DNA from: Entoloma clypeatum
Taxonomy: Eukaryota > Basidiomycota > Agaricomycetes > Agaricales > Entolomataceae
Direction: 5' to 3'
Length of the DNA: 64,000 bases
NCBI GenBank assembly: GCA_963565915.1
Contig: OY751491.1
Location: forward strand, 1,488,001 to 1,552,000
Positions 21,614-31,389 of the stretch are shown here, piece by piece (position 1 is the stretch's first letter; every line of letters begins with the position of its first letter). The translations under genes and the position numbers were made by a program. The notes below the pieces were generated by a model. That model did not search any database and was not told the DNA's origin. It saw only the letters and a program-made list of their open reading frames with translations.

Positions 21614-21810
21614 ACGCCCGGATTGGCCGGAGCGAGTGGAGCAGGTATAATAGCAGGTGCGGGAGCAGGTGGGATAGGTGGCGGAGCTGGGGCAGGAATT
21701 GCGTTGAAGGCGAGGAGGAGTTGGTCAAGTTGAGTCAAGATATCAGCGAGAGTTTGACGTTGTTCCTGGAACTTGTGCTCGAGCTGTTCAAGGCGATTGG
21801 GGTTGTCCAT
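21607..21810 (-). pseudogene. Gag N-terminal remnant
   Basis: Sixty-seven codons beginning MDNPNRLEQLEHKFQEQ, a short coiled-coil followed by a Pro/Ala tract, ending at a stop just before the knuckle-containing frame. It looks like the Gag start separated from the nucleocapsid by deletion. Confidence 0.5.
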
Positions 21811-21971
21811 TACTATGCGCGGAGCAGAATCACCAGTTACGGAGAGGTAATTAGAAGAACTGGAAGGGGTGTGAGATGTATCAGAGTCGGACGCAGACGA
21901 AGCTGCTCCGAAGCGTGGAATTGTGACAACGGTGCAATTGGACCCGGTCCAATTAGAAGAGAACTTTCTAC

Positions 21972-22404
21972 TGTAAGGGCAACCTTACGATCCAAGACTC
22001 AAACTCAGATACTTGCAAGGGAGATCCGAAGTTTAGATTGAGCAGTCTGATAAGTAATACAACACACACCTTGCAAGGGAGATCCCAAGAGAAAGTTCTG
22101 AGGATTCCCCTGCAAGCTAGCAAGATAAATAGTAAAATGAGATATGAAATAAGAGATAAAACGAGACACATGAATGATGAGCAATGATCGGGAGTAGGAA
22201 TGAAGGATGAATGGAAACAAGATGAATGATAGTACCTGTGATCCGACGTGCGGAGTAGCGGATGGGGGCGGAGTTGTCGGATGCGGAGAGGCAGATAAGA
22301 TGTCGGAGACAGCAGATACGATCGGAGGATGTCGGAGATGGTGGAATAGAAAGGAAAGGAAGAAAGGAAAGGAAAAGTGAAAAGTGAAAGTGGTTGCCCT
22401 TACA
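21972..22404 (-). repeat. 5' LTR of the 18407-22404 element
   Basis: 433 bp direct copy of the left LTR, with the same termini, immediately followed by GTGAG. As the element reads right to left, this is the promoter-bearing LTR. Confidence 0.93.
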
Positions 22405-23188
22405 GTGAGTCTCATCAGTCATTCCACTCGGCAGAGTGGCATGCAGCGATGAAACAGGATCTGACTCAAAAACACACAGTGGCTCAGTCCTCACATCAAC
22501 TGGGCATGTGGACGTTGTGAGTCGGACATGTGCAACATCTTGCCGCATTTGCTGCGAATCTGTGATATTGTCCCAAAGTGCCCCATATGAACACTCGACC
22601 TCTGTGTGCACATCAGCTGGCCAGCATCGCAGAGCTTGTAGCCATGAGAACTCACAAGGACCCTGAAATTGTCGATCTTGGTCGGCTTGGTCCTTCCGAG
22701 AAAAGAACATGTCGATTTTTGCACAGCCACAAGATGCCTCACTCAATTCTTTCTTCCGTTTTGCCACTATTGACCTTCCAGCACCAGAATAGGTCCCAAG
22801 AGTGGCAAGGAGGCAAGGATTTTTAGATTTCTGATACATAACAAGTGAGCTCCCTTTCTGCGATCGATTTCAGACAATGCCACTCAACAACTGCAGTTTC
22901 AATTGGTTCAATCACCTCAGCACACTCCTCATCAGATTCTTCATCTTCAGTCCACCCTCCATCATTTTCATTACTGTCATCATCCTCCACTCCTTCCACC
23001 ATTGAGAACACATGATTTGAGGGGTCCAGTTCCTTTTTGGAATCATTGCCGTCCTCACTCACTGTCGGCTCGAAGTCAGGGTCAATTACAGCATCGAACG
23101 GGTCGTCCGTGAACACTGAACCAAAGCATCCCTGTCCAGCTGCATGCTGCGCCTTTGCTTGAGTAGACTTTCTTTTGCGCTTGCCCAT
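22405..23188 (-). pseudogene. DDE transposase, N-terminal piece
   Basis: ATG at 23188 opens MGKRKRKSTQAKAQHAAGQG, a basic start, then an acidic region (DDDSNENDGGWTEDEESDEE), EWHCLKSIAEREL, an intron, and a segment with KIDMFFSRKDQ. The frame continues beyond the LTR retrotransposon into 18406. The spacing and style fit the N-terminus of the fungal IS630/Tc1-like transposase whose catalytic part is at 12014-13265. Splicing near 22840 is approximate. Confidence 0.6.
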
Positions 23189-23470
23189 ATCCGAGCTGTG
23201 GGAGTCAAAAAATATTGCATTTTTGTTGCTTCACAACCGCTTCAACCATCCATTCACCGCAGACCATAAAATTGTTTTGAAAATTTTTGGTGAAAGTGGA
23301 TTTGGTCACGTGACATACGTAAAAATCGGACTTCTCATTTTCACCCATATCTACCCATAGTTCCTTCTAAAAATGCAAAAATCCCGGCCGTTGGCCGAAA
23401 ATTCAGGTGGGCCCTGACAGGCTGCCTTTTGTCGATTGACACTGTAAAAACAAAACTGAAAACCAACCTC

Positions 23471-23719
23471 GCCCTATAGCGGCTGGCAAAACTTCAAATC
23501 ACATGACTTTTGGGCATCATCCAGGCCACTCGGCAACTGTTCCCAACAGTATATTGAACCCAAGGGTCTCCCTCATATACAGGCTCCTAAACCATCCCCT
23601 CAACAAGCTTGAACATGTTCGCTATGCTATATATGTATTACCTCATTATTTGGTTCATCCTTAACATGTGCACTACAAACAAACCTAAAAACACGAACAA
23701 GCTTGTGAGGGGCTGGCAA
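23471..23719 (+). repeat. Dispersed repeat R1, copy A
   Basis: About 249 bp from CCCTATAGCGGCTGGC to CTTGTGAGGGGCTGGC. It occurs inverted at 27969-28217 with only a few changes, and a third, split copy lies at 28220-29099. Both borders contain GGCTGGCAAA in direct orientation, so this is not a simple terminal-inverted-repeat element. No coding capacity. Confidence 0.85.
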
Positions 23720-24164
23720 ATCAAGGGGGTGTGCAGGCCTGCGGCTCCGTCTTGACCTTCCTCAATGCCCTCCCAGGCTCTCCTCCTTCTCAACAACCAC
23801 ACCGAGATGCTGGCATGCTGCGGGACTGTGTATCCAGCCCGCGCTCCCTTGTCATTCCCATTCCCATTCCCACTGTTCCCATTGCCAACACCCTCAACAC
23901 CCTCACCCTCACCCTCACCCTCACTGTTCCCGACCACCTCCGACCACCTCCACACTCTCCGCCGCCTGTGTGTACATCCATGGCTTCAAACACACATCAA
24001 CGGTGCTTGCCCTCCTGCACACCCTTGTCGCTGCCCAACCTCCAAGAGGTGCTGTGCGCCCTGAGCCTCTCGGCGCACAGGAAGAAGAGCTCAGAGCCGT
24101 GTGGGTGCAGTGCCTCGCGCCTGCCGTTTGATTCTCCTCAAGCACCATCCCCCTCACGAAAATG
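23720..24164. other. Low-complexity stretch without clear gene
   Basis: Contains a run of CCCTCA units (about 23890-23930) and other C-rich sequence. Long frames here follow from base composition and show no domain. Confidence 0.5.
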
Positions 24165-24450
24165 CGAAAATGCGCCACATCCAAGAAACCCCGGGCTATC
24201 AGCTATCAAGGCCTTCCTTCTGTGCATAAATGCGACGCTTTTGAGATAGAAATGAACAGAAACCAGTAAAATCTCACAGAGATATGATCTGTCCCCTTCA
24301 CTTATAAAAACTCGAAAATGCGCCACATCCATGAAACACCGGGCTGTCGTCTACCACACCCCATCTTCTATAAATAAACACAATGCTTTCGAGGTAGAAA
24401 TGAAATGGAATGAAGTAGCACTTACTGAGATATCCTTTATTCCTCTCACA
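24165..24450 (+). repeat. Tandem duplicate of a ~140-bp unit
   Basis: Two degenerate copies start with CGAAAATGCGCCACATCCA (24165 and 24313) and share ATAAA, GAGATAGAAATGAA-like and CTGAGATA-like blocks. A third, more distant copy lies near 26641-26770. The function or element type is not recognised. Confidence 0.6.
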
Positions 24451-24477
24451 TCAGCAAAGTGCGACCCTGCTATGTAA

Positions 24478-24665
24478 CACTATGTAGTGCTACATAATGC
24501 TGTAGTGACTCATAGTGGTGTAGTGAGGGTATATTAAATGTGTAGTGCTCTGTAGTGACAGGGTATAGTGCTCTGTAGTGACAGGGTCTATTGTATAGTG
24601 CAACATAGAGTAACAGTGTACTAGTATAGTAGACAATGTTAGTGAGGTGTAGTGTTGTAGATAGA
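24478..24665. repeat. TGTAGTG-rich low-complexity block
   Basis: Many TGTAGTG and CTGTAGTGACAGGG repeats. Similar CTACA/TGTAG-rich patches appear at 26400-26590, 31020-31215 and 32820-32945, so this is a recurrent simple-sequence type in the locus. Confidence 0.7.
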
Positions 24666-24879
24666 GGCTGAAAACTCAATCACACCATATGAAGCAAAAA
24701 GCATTTGAATTCGACACATAATATGTATGCTAAGACACATAAGGGCACTGGAGGAAAGTTACTAGCTCCTTCCACTGCTGCGGTTCTCGCGTCGGGCTCA
24801 GGCTACAGCCATGCATTGTCCCTCGCAGTCCCTCGCTTTGTGCCTCCACCATTCTGGCATCATGCATCTCCCACTAGTG

Positions 24880-25370
24880 TTTTGAAGTCCAGTCTCAAAG
24901 ACCTAGAACTGGACCAGAACCAGACTGGTAAAGACTGGTAAAAGACTGGACTGCAGTCTCGAGTTTCACATTTTTGAGGATTGACCAGTCTCAGGTTCTT
25001 CAAATTTTGGAAAAAAAGAAGACTGGTTTAACACCAGTCTTGATTTGAGTCTCAAAAAATATAAACCAGTTCTAGGTTCACACAGGTTCTTATAGGTCCA
25101 CATAGATTTGTTCATCAAAGCTTTTATAAGATGTTTTGAAATGTGTCATAAATGATATTTTGAAACAGTTTTAATGAATTGGAAAATTACCAGTTTAAAC
25201 CAGTTTGAACCAGTCCTGGTTTACTTTCTTGAGAAAGGAAAGACTGATTCACCAGTCTTTGACCAGTCCAGTCCTGGTTTCAGTTTTTTGGAGAAACCAC
25301 TCAACCAGTCTTGGTTCTAGGTTCTTAATTTTTTGGGCAAAAAACCGGACTGGACTGAACTTTCGAACAC
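24880..25370. repeat. ACCAGTC/GACTGG-rich non-coding repeat
   Basis: Dozens of GACTGG, ACCAGTC and CCAGTTT words in both orientations. A comparable stretch occurs at 57850-58020 (GACCGG variants) and a GGACCTG variant at 26930-27080. No gene; probably a decayed repeat family. Confidence 0.55.
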
Positions 25371-25539
25371 TACCTCCCACAGCTCCTTTGTTGCCATTTG
25401 CGTGTCGTTCCTCATGTGATCCCTCCCGCCATTCTTGTGTCGTGCTAGGGCTGCGCCCGTGCATTGTCCCTCTCATCTCGTGTCGTACCTCCCACCATTC
25501 TCATGTCATCGTTGGGCACACGACATGGCCGTTGGTACA

Positions 25540-26280
25540 GGAGATGGCAGCTGGGCATGCTTGGGTGCGAGGGGCAGTTGTTGGACATGGGGGCAGTTGT
25601 TGGGCACACAGGATGGCCGTTGGGCATGGAGGGCAGCTCTTGGGTGCAAGGGGCGGTCGTTGGGGCATGGGGGCGGTCGTTGGGCACACAGGACAGCCAT
25701 TGGACATGGAGGGGCAGCTCTTGGGTGCCAGGGGTGGTCATTGGGCATGGAGGCAGTCGTTGGGCACACAGGATGGCCGCTGGGCACATGGGACAGCTGT
25801 TGGACAAGGAGGGGCAGCTCTTGGGTGCGAGGGGTGGTCGTTGGGCACAGGGGCAGCCATTGGGGATGGAAAGGAGCTCTTGGGTGCGAGGGGCAGTCAT
25901 TGGGCACACAGGGCGGCCGTTAGGCATGGAGGGGCAGCTCTTGGGTGCCAGGAGTGGTCATTGGGCACAGAGGGGTGGTAGTTGGGCACGGGGGCAGCCA
26001 TTGGGCACAGAGGGGTGGTAGTTGGGCACGGGGGCAGCCATTGGGCACAGAGGGGTGGTAGTTGGGCACGGGGGCAGCCATTGGGCACAGAGGGGTGGTA
26101 GTTGGGCACGGGGGCAGCCATTGGGCACAGAGGGGTGGTAGTTGGGCACGGGGGCAGCCATTGGGCACAGAGGGGTGGTAGTTAGGCACAGGGGCGGTAG
26201 TTAGGCACAGGGGCAGTAGTTAGGCATGTAGGGCGGTCGTTGGGCACGGGGGGACAGTCGTTGGGCACAAGGGTGGGAGG
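25540..26280. repeat. GTTGGGCAC minisatellite with a perfect 40-bp core array
   Basis: Five identical 40-bp units fill 25961-26160 (each beginning TTGGGCACAGAGGGGTGGTA), plus a half unit. On both sides are diverged ~20-40 bp units on the same GTTGGGCAC-G/A-GGGCAG theme. Because 40 is not a multiple of 3, all three frames stay open and create false repeat proteins on both strands. Confidence 0.9.
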
Positions 26281-27080
26281 AGATGGTGGTAGATGGAAGA
26301 AAAGATGAGTACCAAGCAACGTGGCTGGATATAACTGAGCGGAGTTTGAATGGACTTAGACAAAAACACAGAACTGGTCACCTTGCAAAAATCATGAATG
26401 TTAGCCTCATGATGCTACCACATACTACATCAGTACATGTTTATGATGCTACACATACTACATCACTACATTGTACTATAGCTCCTACAATGCTACTGCA
26501 CTGCCATGGTACAGCACTATGGTGCACTATGGGACACTACAGTGCTACATGTGACTACATGTGACTACAGCATCACAGTATTTACTACAGTTTGCTACAG
26601 CCAAACATCTGGGTTTGCTGATGCATATGCCCCTTCACCCAGAAAATCAGGAGATTGTGCCACACCTATGAAGCACCTGGATGTTTTATACCAAGTCCAT
26701 TCTTCTACAAGTAAATACAGTGATTTTGAGATAGAAATGAAGAGAAACAAATGAAGACTTGCTGAGATAATATTGATGAAGGTGATGTAGAGCAGTAGTG
26801 GAGGTGAACACGAGATCATCGATCATTGATCAGTGGCTGTAAGCATCATCTAAAACGGTCAAACAGTCAAAAAATATTGTAGAAATTTTCCTCAACAGTG
26901 CTCACTCCACTCTAGGTTCTGCAGGTTCGAACCTCAGGTCTGGGTCCAACTAAATGCTGGACCTGGACCTGTAATGGAGGTTCGGTCCAGCAGATGGCTG
27001 GACTTGAACCCTGAACCTCAGATCTGGTCCAGGTTTGGACCGGGTTCTCAGGATTCAGGAACTGGACCATGGCCAGTCTA
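26281..27080. other. Gene-less: CTACA-rich patch, repeat copy and GGACCTG-rich patch
   Basis: 26400-26590 is CTACA/TGCTAC simple-sequence, 26641-26770 is a diverged copy of the 24165 repeat, and 26930-27078 is a GGACCTG-rich stretch. No coding evidence. Confidence 0.55.
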
Positions 27081-27930
27081 CTGATGGAGCCGTCAGAGAA
27101 TGGTTTAAACCCACAGTAGGGTTTATTTACATTTGTTTACAAAGATCATAAACAACACTGACTTAATATCAATCAATGTGTCATCCAAATATTGTCCAGC
27201 GCTTGCAAACATTGACACACAACATGCTCCCAGTTCTTTCCTCCTCCCCTTGACCTTATCCTGAAATAAACAGGCCAAGGATTCTGTTAATTGATTATAA
27301 GCTACCAGTGAGTCATTTTCCCTCCAAAATCCACTTTTTTAGTCATATCCTTCCTCTATGGATGTTTTTGTCTGTCTGGGTGATTTTTTCTCATGATAGA
27401 AAGCTCAATTTCCTCTCCCCAACATAAATATATTATATAATGAAGGTGCATCCAGTCCTATGGGCAGGAGAGGTAAGAATCTCATGTTGTGGCATGTCCT
27501 TCTCCTCCTCCTCCCTAGTATTTGATCATTTTTTTGGTTTAGAACCCTCAGAGGAGAGCTTGATCATGTCTCAGATAACATTAGATTAGCCTACAGCACA
27601 ATTCATTCATGTATATATACCTAAAAGAAATACATAAATAGCTGGGGAGAGGAGGATCAAGGATATGACCAAAAAAGCGGATTTTGGAGGGAAAATGACT
27701 CACTGGTAGCTTATAATCAATTAACAGAATCCTTGGCCGGTTTATTTCAGGATAAGGTCAAAGGAAGGAGGAAAGAACTGGGAGCATGTTGTGTGTCAAC
27801 ATTTGCAAGCGCTGGACAATATTTGGATGACACATTGATTGATATTAAATCAGCGTTGTTTATGATCTTTGTAAACAAATGTAAATAAACCCTACTGTGG
27901 GTTTAAACCATTCTCTGACGGCTCCATCAG
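27081..27930. mobile_element. MITE-like element with ~275-bp terminal inverted repeats
   Basis: The left arm (27081-27355) and right arm (27656-27930) are near-perfect inverted copies, from CTGATGGAGCCGTCAGAG to GTCATATCC. A 300-bp AT-rich loop without a gene separates them. Transcribed RNA would form a long hairpin. No target duplication is obvious, so the transposon superfamily is unknown. Confidence 0.82.
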
Positions 27931-27968
27931 TGAAAGGCAAGTGTCCGTGATGATCAGAAAGGCATCAT

Positions 27969-28217
27969 TTGCCAGCCCCTCACAAGCTTGTTCGTGTTTT
28001 TAGGTTTGTTTGTAGTGCACATGTTAAGGATGAACCAAATAATGAGGTAATACATATATAGCATAGCGAACATGTTCAAGCTTGTTGAGGGGATGGTTTA
28101 GGAGCCTGTATGTGAGGGAGACCCTTGGGTTCAATATACTGTTGGGAACAGTTGCCGAGTGGCCTGGATGATGCCCAAAAGTCATGTGATTTGAAGTTTT
28201 GCCAGCCGCTATAGGGC
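27969..28217 (-). repeat. Dispersed repeat R1, copy B (inverted)
   Basis: Reverse-complement counterpart of 23471-23719, including the two flanking GCCAGCC motifs. High similarity implies a recent duplication or movement. Confidence 0.85.
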
Positions 28218-28219
28218 GG

Positions 28220-29099
28220 CACATGTTAAGGATGAACCAAATAATGAGGTAATACATATATAGCATAGCAAACATGTTCAAGCTTGTCAAGGGGATGGTT
28301 TAGGAGCCTGCCTCACATAATCCATATAAATATACTCATTTGATGACACATGCATTTCAGACAAAATCTTACCTCCTGCCTTTCACACTCCTTGGATTCC
28401 TTGGGGTCTTTTGTATTGGATAGATATATATCCAAGACACCCTCTACAAGTCTCTATATATTTATCTACCATGAGATAATGCTAATGTATTTTTATCATC
28501 TTCTACACTTTTCCACCTGATCCAGGCATTGAACACCTCATATTAACAATGCTTGGAGACCCATTTGTGCTATAGAACAGTCCTACATAGGTGCCCTGAC
28601 CATATTGAGGGCTCAAGATGATCGATGATGATCTGCAGCCAAGATGAGTATATACACTTTCATTCTTATCACCATGTTCTACCCATGCTGGGGTGCCTAT
28701 ATATATTTCCCCATACACCCAAACACTCCAAAATCAACCTATGTGTAACAATTTGTGTGGGGAGGCCAGTATCTCAAGAGGAGGTATGTGCCTCTCCTCA
28801 CCCCATCAATCTCTCACTGCTTTGTAGCTATTCAATCCTCTCCACTTCAGGGGATTGCCTGTAAATCAGGCTTAGTATTTTATACTATGTATTACAGTAG
28901 GTATGCATGTATCTAGATGATAGTATAGATATAATTTCCTTAGTGTAAGATGAGATGATGATGCATCAAATGAGTATATTATGGATTATGTGAGGGAGAC
29001 CCTTAACCCTAAGTGCGTTTATACTGTTGGAAACAGTTGCCGAGTGGCCTGGGTGATGCCCAAAAGTCATGTGATTTGAAGTTTTGCCAGCCGCTATAC
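28220..29099 (-). repeat. Dispersed repeat R1, copy C, split by a nested element
   Basis: 28220-28310 matches the outer part of copy B, and 28996-29099 matches its remaining part down to CCAGCCGCTATA. The two halves are separated by the inverted-repeat element 28311-28995. It follows copy B head to tail with almost no gap. Confidence 0.8.
28311..28995. mobile_element. Nested inverted-repeat element (685 bp)
   Basis: Ends CCTCACATAATCC (28311) and GGATTATGTGAGG (to 28995). The inverted match extends about 32-35 bp with one 3-bp indel, reaching ACTCATTTGATG. The interior has no conserved frame. It interrupts repeat R1 copy C, so it is younger than that copy. Confidence 0.8.
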
Positions 29100-30147
29100 T
29101 ATCATTGATGGGGTTTTTAAAAGGGACATCAGCTTTAAAAATCTGTTATTTTGCCTCTCATATGTTCCACACTGCACAGATTTCCTTTAGGTTTCATTTT
29201 GAGCCAGCAGTATACCTATTCTATAGACTGAATGTTAGAACAGCATCTGATCACATCAATGCTGGAGGTGATCACAGCAGATGCGTTGTCTTTGTTATAT
29301 ACCATTCTGGCTCCAACAACCTCCGATCATCTCCAATCAATTCTGATCAATTCTGCTCCAACAATCTCTGATCAATTCCAATATTCCAGACATCTGTTAC
29401 CTCCGCATCTCCGCACATTGCCATCTTGCATTTCATATTCATAACTCCATGTCTTTATGCATTTCATATCCATATTCCCATTTACTTATGCATCGCCTTT
29501 TCCACATGGTCCATTGACCAACATCTCCAATGTTCGATACAGTCGCTGGCAACTTATGCCACAACTCCGGACCTACTCCGACCATCTCCGTAAAGTAATC
29601 ACATTTAGCTATTTAAGCTCATACCATACCTGTAGTTCCTCAGTTCAAATATCAACCAAGTTCACTCCTCTACTCTCAGTTCATGCCAGAGATCCTTGCC
29701 GTGGTACAATACACCAACGACATCATCATCTTCTGCTCTTCCTCCATCGTTACCCTTTGACGAGCTCAGTACTGTGTCCAAGTCACAACTCCAACATTGT
29801 CTGACCACTTCCACATCAGCGTGTTCCTCACTGAGATCTCTCCGAGAACCTCTGCACCCCCGACCTCTCCTCCGACCTCCTGAAATTGGGACACCTTATC
29901 CAACAAACGGTGGTGCAGCACATACATTGAAGCCACATCCCTCCCCTTTGTTGTTCCTCCACATTTCCAGAGTTCCGCTCCGGTCTCAGTCCTACCTCCG
30001 ACCTCCGACGGACTCCGATGAAGCTCCGACGTTTCACCTACTTAACAGTCTTGCAGTCCTAGTATACTCTATGTTACACGCTACTAATCGTGTATCTACG
30101 ATAGATAGGGAACCTTACTACTAACCTTGGGAGGTGTTTGCAAGGTG
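29100..30147. other. No gene recognised; CTCCGA-rich sequence
   Basis: Short frames on the plus strand without domains. From ~29550 to 30020 the words CTCCGAC and ACCTCCGA recur, similar to the LTR-like sequence at 63800-63900, so part of this could be a decayed LTR. No boundaries found. Confidence 0.35.
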
Positions 30148-30310
30148 GGGGTTACTTGGTAAGAGTGTTATATTGCACAGAGAATAAGGACAGTCTTATA
30201 TACTAGTCTACTTATTTGTACATTATTTGTACATCATGGGATTGGGCGCATGATGCTATAGATGAAATATCTATAGGAGTGGAATTCGTTCAACCCTCCC
30301 CCTCGATGTG
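30148..30310 (-). repeat. Probable LTR end of a Copia fragment
   Basis: Directly downstream (minus strand) of the Copia RNase H end, after the purine tract GAGGGGGAGGG near 30300, is sequence starting TTGAACGAATTCC. This matches the expected polypurine tract-LTR order. No second copy in the window to define the limits. Confidence 0.4.
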
Positions 30311-30319
30311 TATACATCG

Positions 30320-30702
30320 GATTATGAAAATGTCAAGCCTAAATGTTGGTGACACATTTCAAAGAGTTCCTGACTAAGATTTTTAGTTAGCATATTGGTG
30401 GGATTGGATGTGCCTTTGATGTACTCTACAGTGATCAATCCATGAGAGATGTACTCTCAGATGATGTGATATCTTAGATCAATATGTTTAGTATGGTGTT
30501 CCTGTACAGGGTTGTTCCCAATAAAGATAAAGCCATGATTGTTGGCATAGATCGGAACATTCCGCATTAGGAAGCCAATCTCCTGGAAGAGTTGGATTAT
30601 CCATTTTACTTGGCGGCTGCAATCGGACATCGCCATGTACTCTGCTTCAGTAGATGAGTGAGCAATGGTTTTTTGTAGATGACAAGTCCAGCCTACTGTC
30701 AC
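30320..30702 (-). pseudogene. Copia RNase H fragment
   Basis: The minus-strand translation gives HSSTEAEYMAMSDCSRQVKW, IYANNHGFIFIGNNPVQ, KHIDLRYH, then after one stop GLITVEYIKGTSNPTNMLTKNL, the C-terminus of Copia Pol. RT and upstream parts are absent. It belongs to a different Copia family from 51033-55760, judging by sequence. Confidence 0.82.
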
Positions 30703-31389
30703 GTAGCATTTTTCTCAATATTGGAAAATGCCGGATGAGTTGGAGCGGAGTAGCGGATGAGTGGATGCAACAGATGCGACGTCTGGCAGAAAGGACCTGG
30801 CTTCAACTTGTATGTTGTGCCCCACTCTTTGACATGGTCCTCAATTACAGATTGGCAGATGTCGGATGAGCGGAAGTGCCGAAGAGCGGAGGTGATGGAG
30901 AGAAGGCTCAAAGGCAAGTAGAGGCTGGTGCGAATGAGGTGTAACATATGATATTTGAACTGAGGTTCTATGACAGGTTTGGTACACTATTTATAGTAAA
31001 CTAGAATGATTAGCATTAGCAAAGTAGTCCTAGGGCTGGTAGCAAGCCATAGCAAACACACTCACATGCATAGCAGCCATAGCACTCTGTAGTGACTTCA
31101 CTGGCAGGCATAGCAATGTAGCACCAAAGCATTGTAACATCATAGTACCATAGCATTGCAGTATAGAAATCTGGTAGCACCATAGCATTGTAGTCTTATA
31201 GCCTGGTGTAGTGCTCAATATTTCTATCACAAGGGGTGTTTTTTTTTTCTTTTATTCCTTCGAAATAAGTACTCTCAGCTGATAAAAGTCAAATTATAAT
31301 GCGAAAACATGCATCAAATATCATGCTTGGCTAGGCTAAATATATACAAAAAAATGGAGTTTTGTGAGGCGTCCCTCTCGCCACCGATG
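30703..31389. other. No gene seen; CTACA/TGTAG simple-sequence patch
   Basis: 31020-31215 is TAGCA/TGTAG-rich simple sequence. The remainder has only short frames with no recognisable product. Confidence 0.45.

Larger units (their letters stand above)
18407..22404 (-). mobile_element. Non-autonomous Gypsy-type LTR retrotransposon, complete ends
   Basis: Two 433-bp direct LTRs (18407-18839 and 21972-22404) begin TGTAAGGGC and end GCCCTTACA, flanked by the exact target duplication GTGAG (18402-18406 and 22405-22409). The internal part is minus-strand: short Gag frames (21810-21143), then a single protease-integrase frame (21146-19068) from which reverse transcriptase and RNase H are missing. 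A purine run (GAAGGGGGGG on the minus strand) next to the left LTR is the polypurine tract. Mobility would have needed RT in trans. It inserted in the coding region of the DDE transposase. Confidence 0.93.

Noticed and set aside
23890..23930. CCCTCA repeats as possible telomeric DNA
   Set aside because: Not the fungal TTAGGG/CCCTAA unit, short, and internal to the window.
25445..26189. Long repetitive proteins on both strands over the minisatellite
   Set aside because: They follow from a 40-bp period that is open in every frame. There is no start context, splice site or domain.
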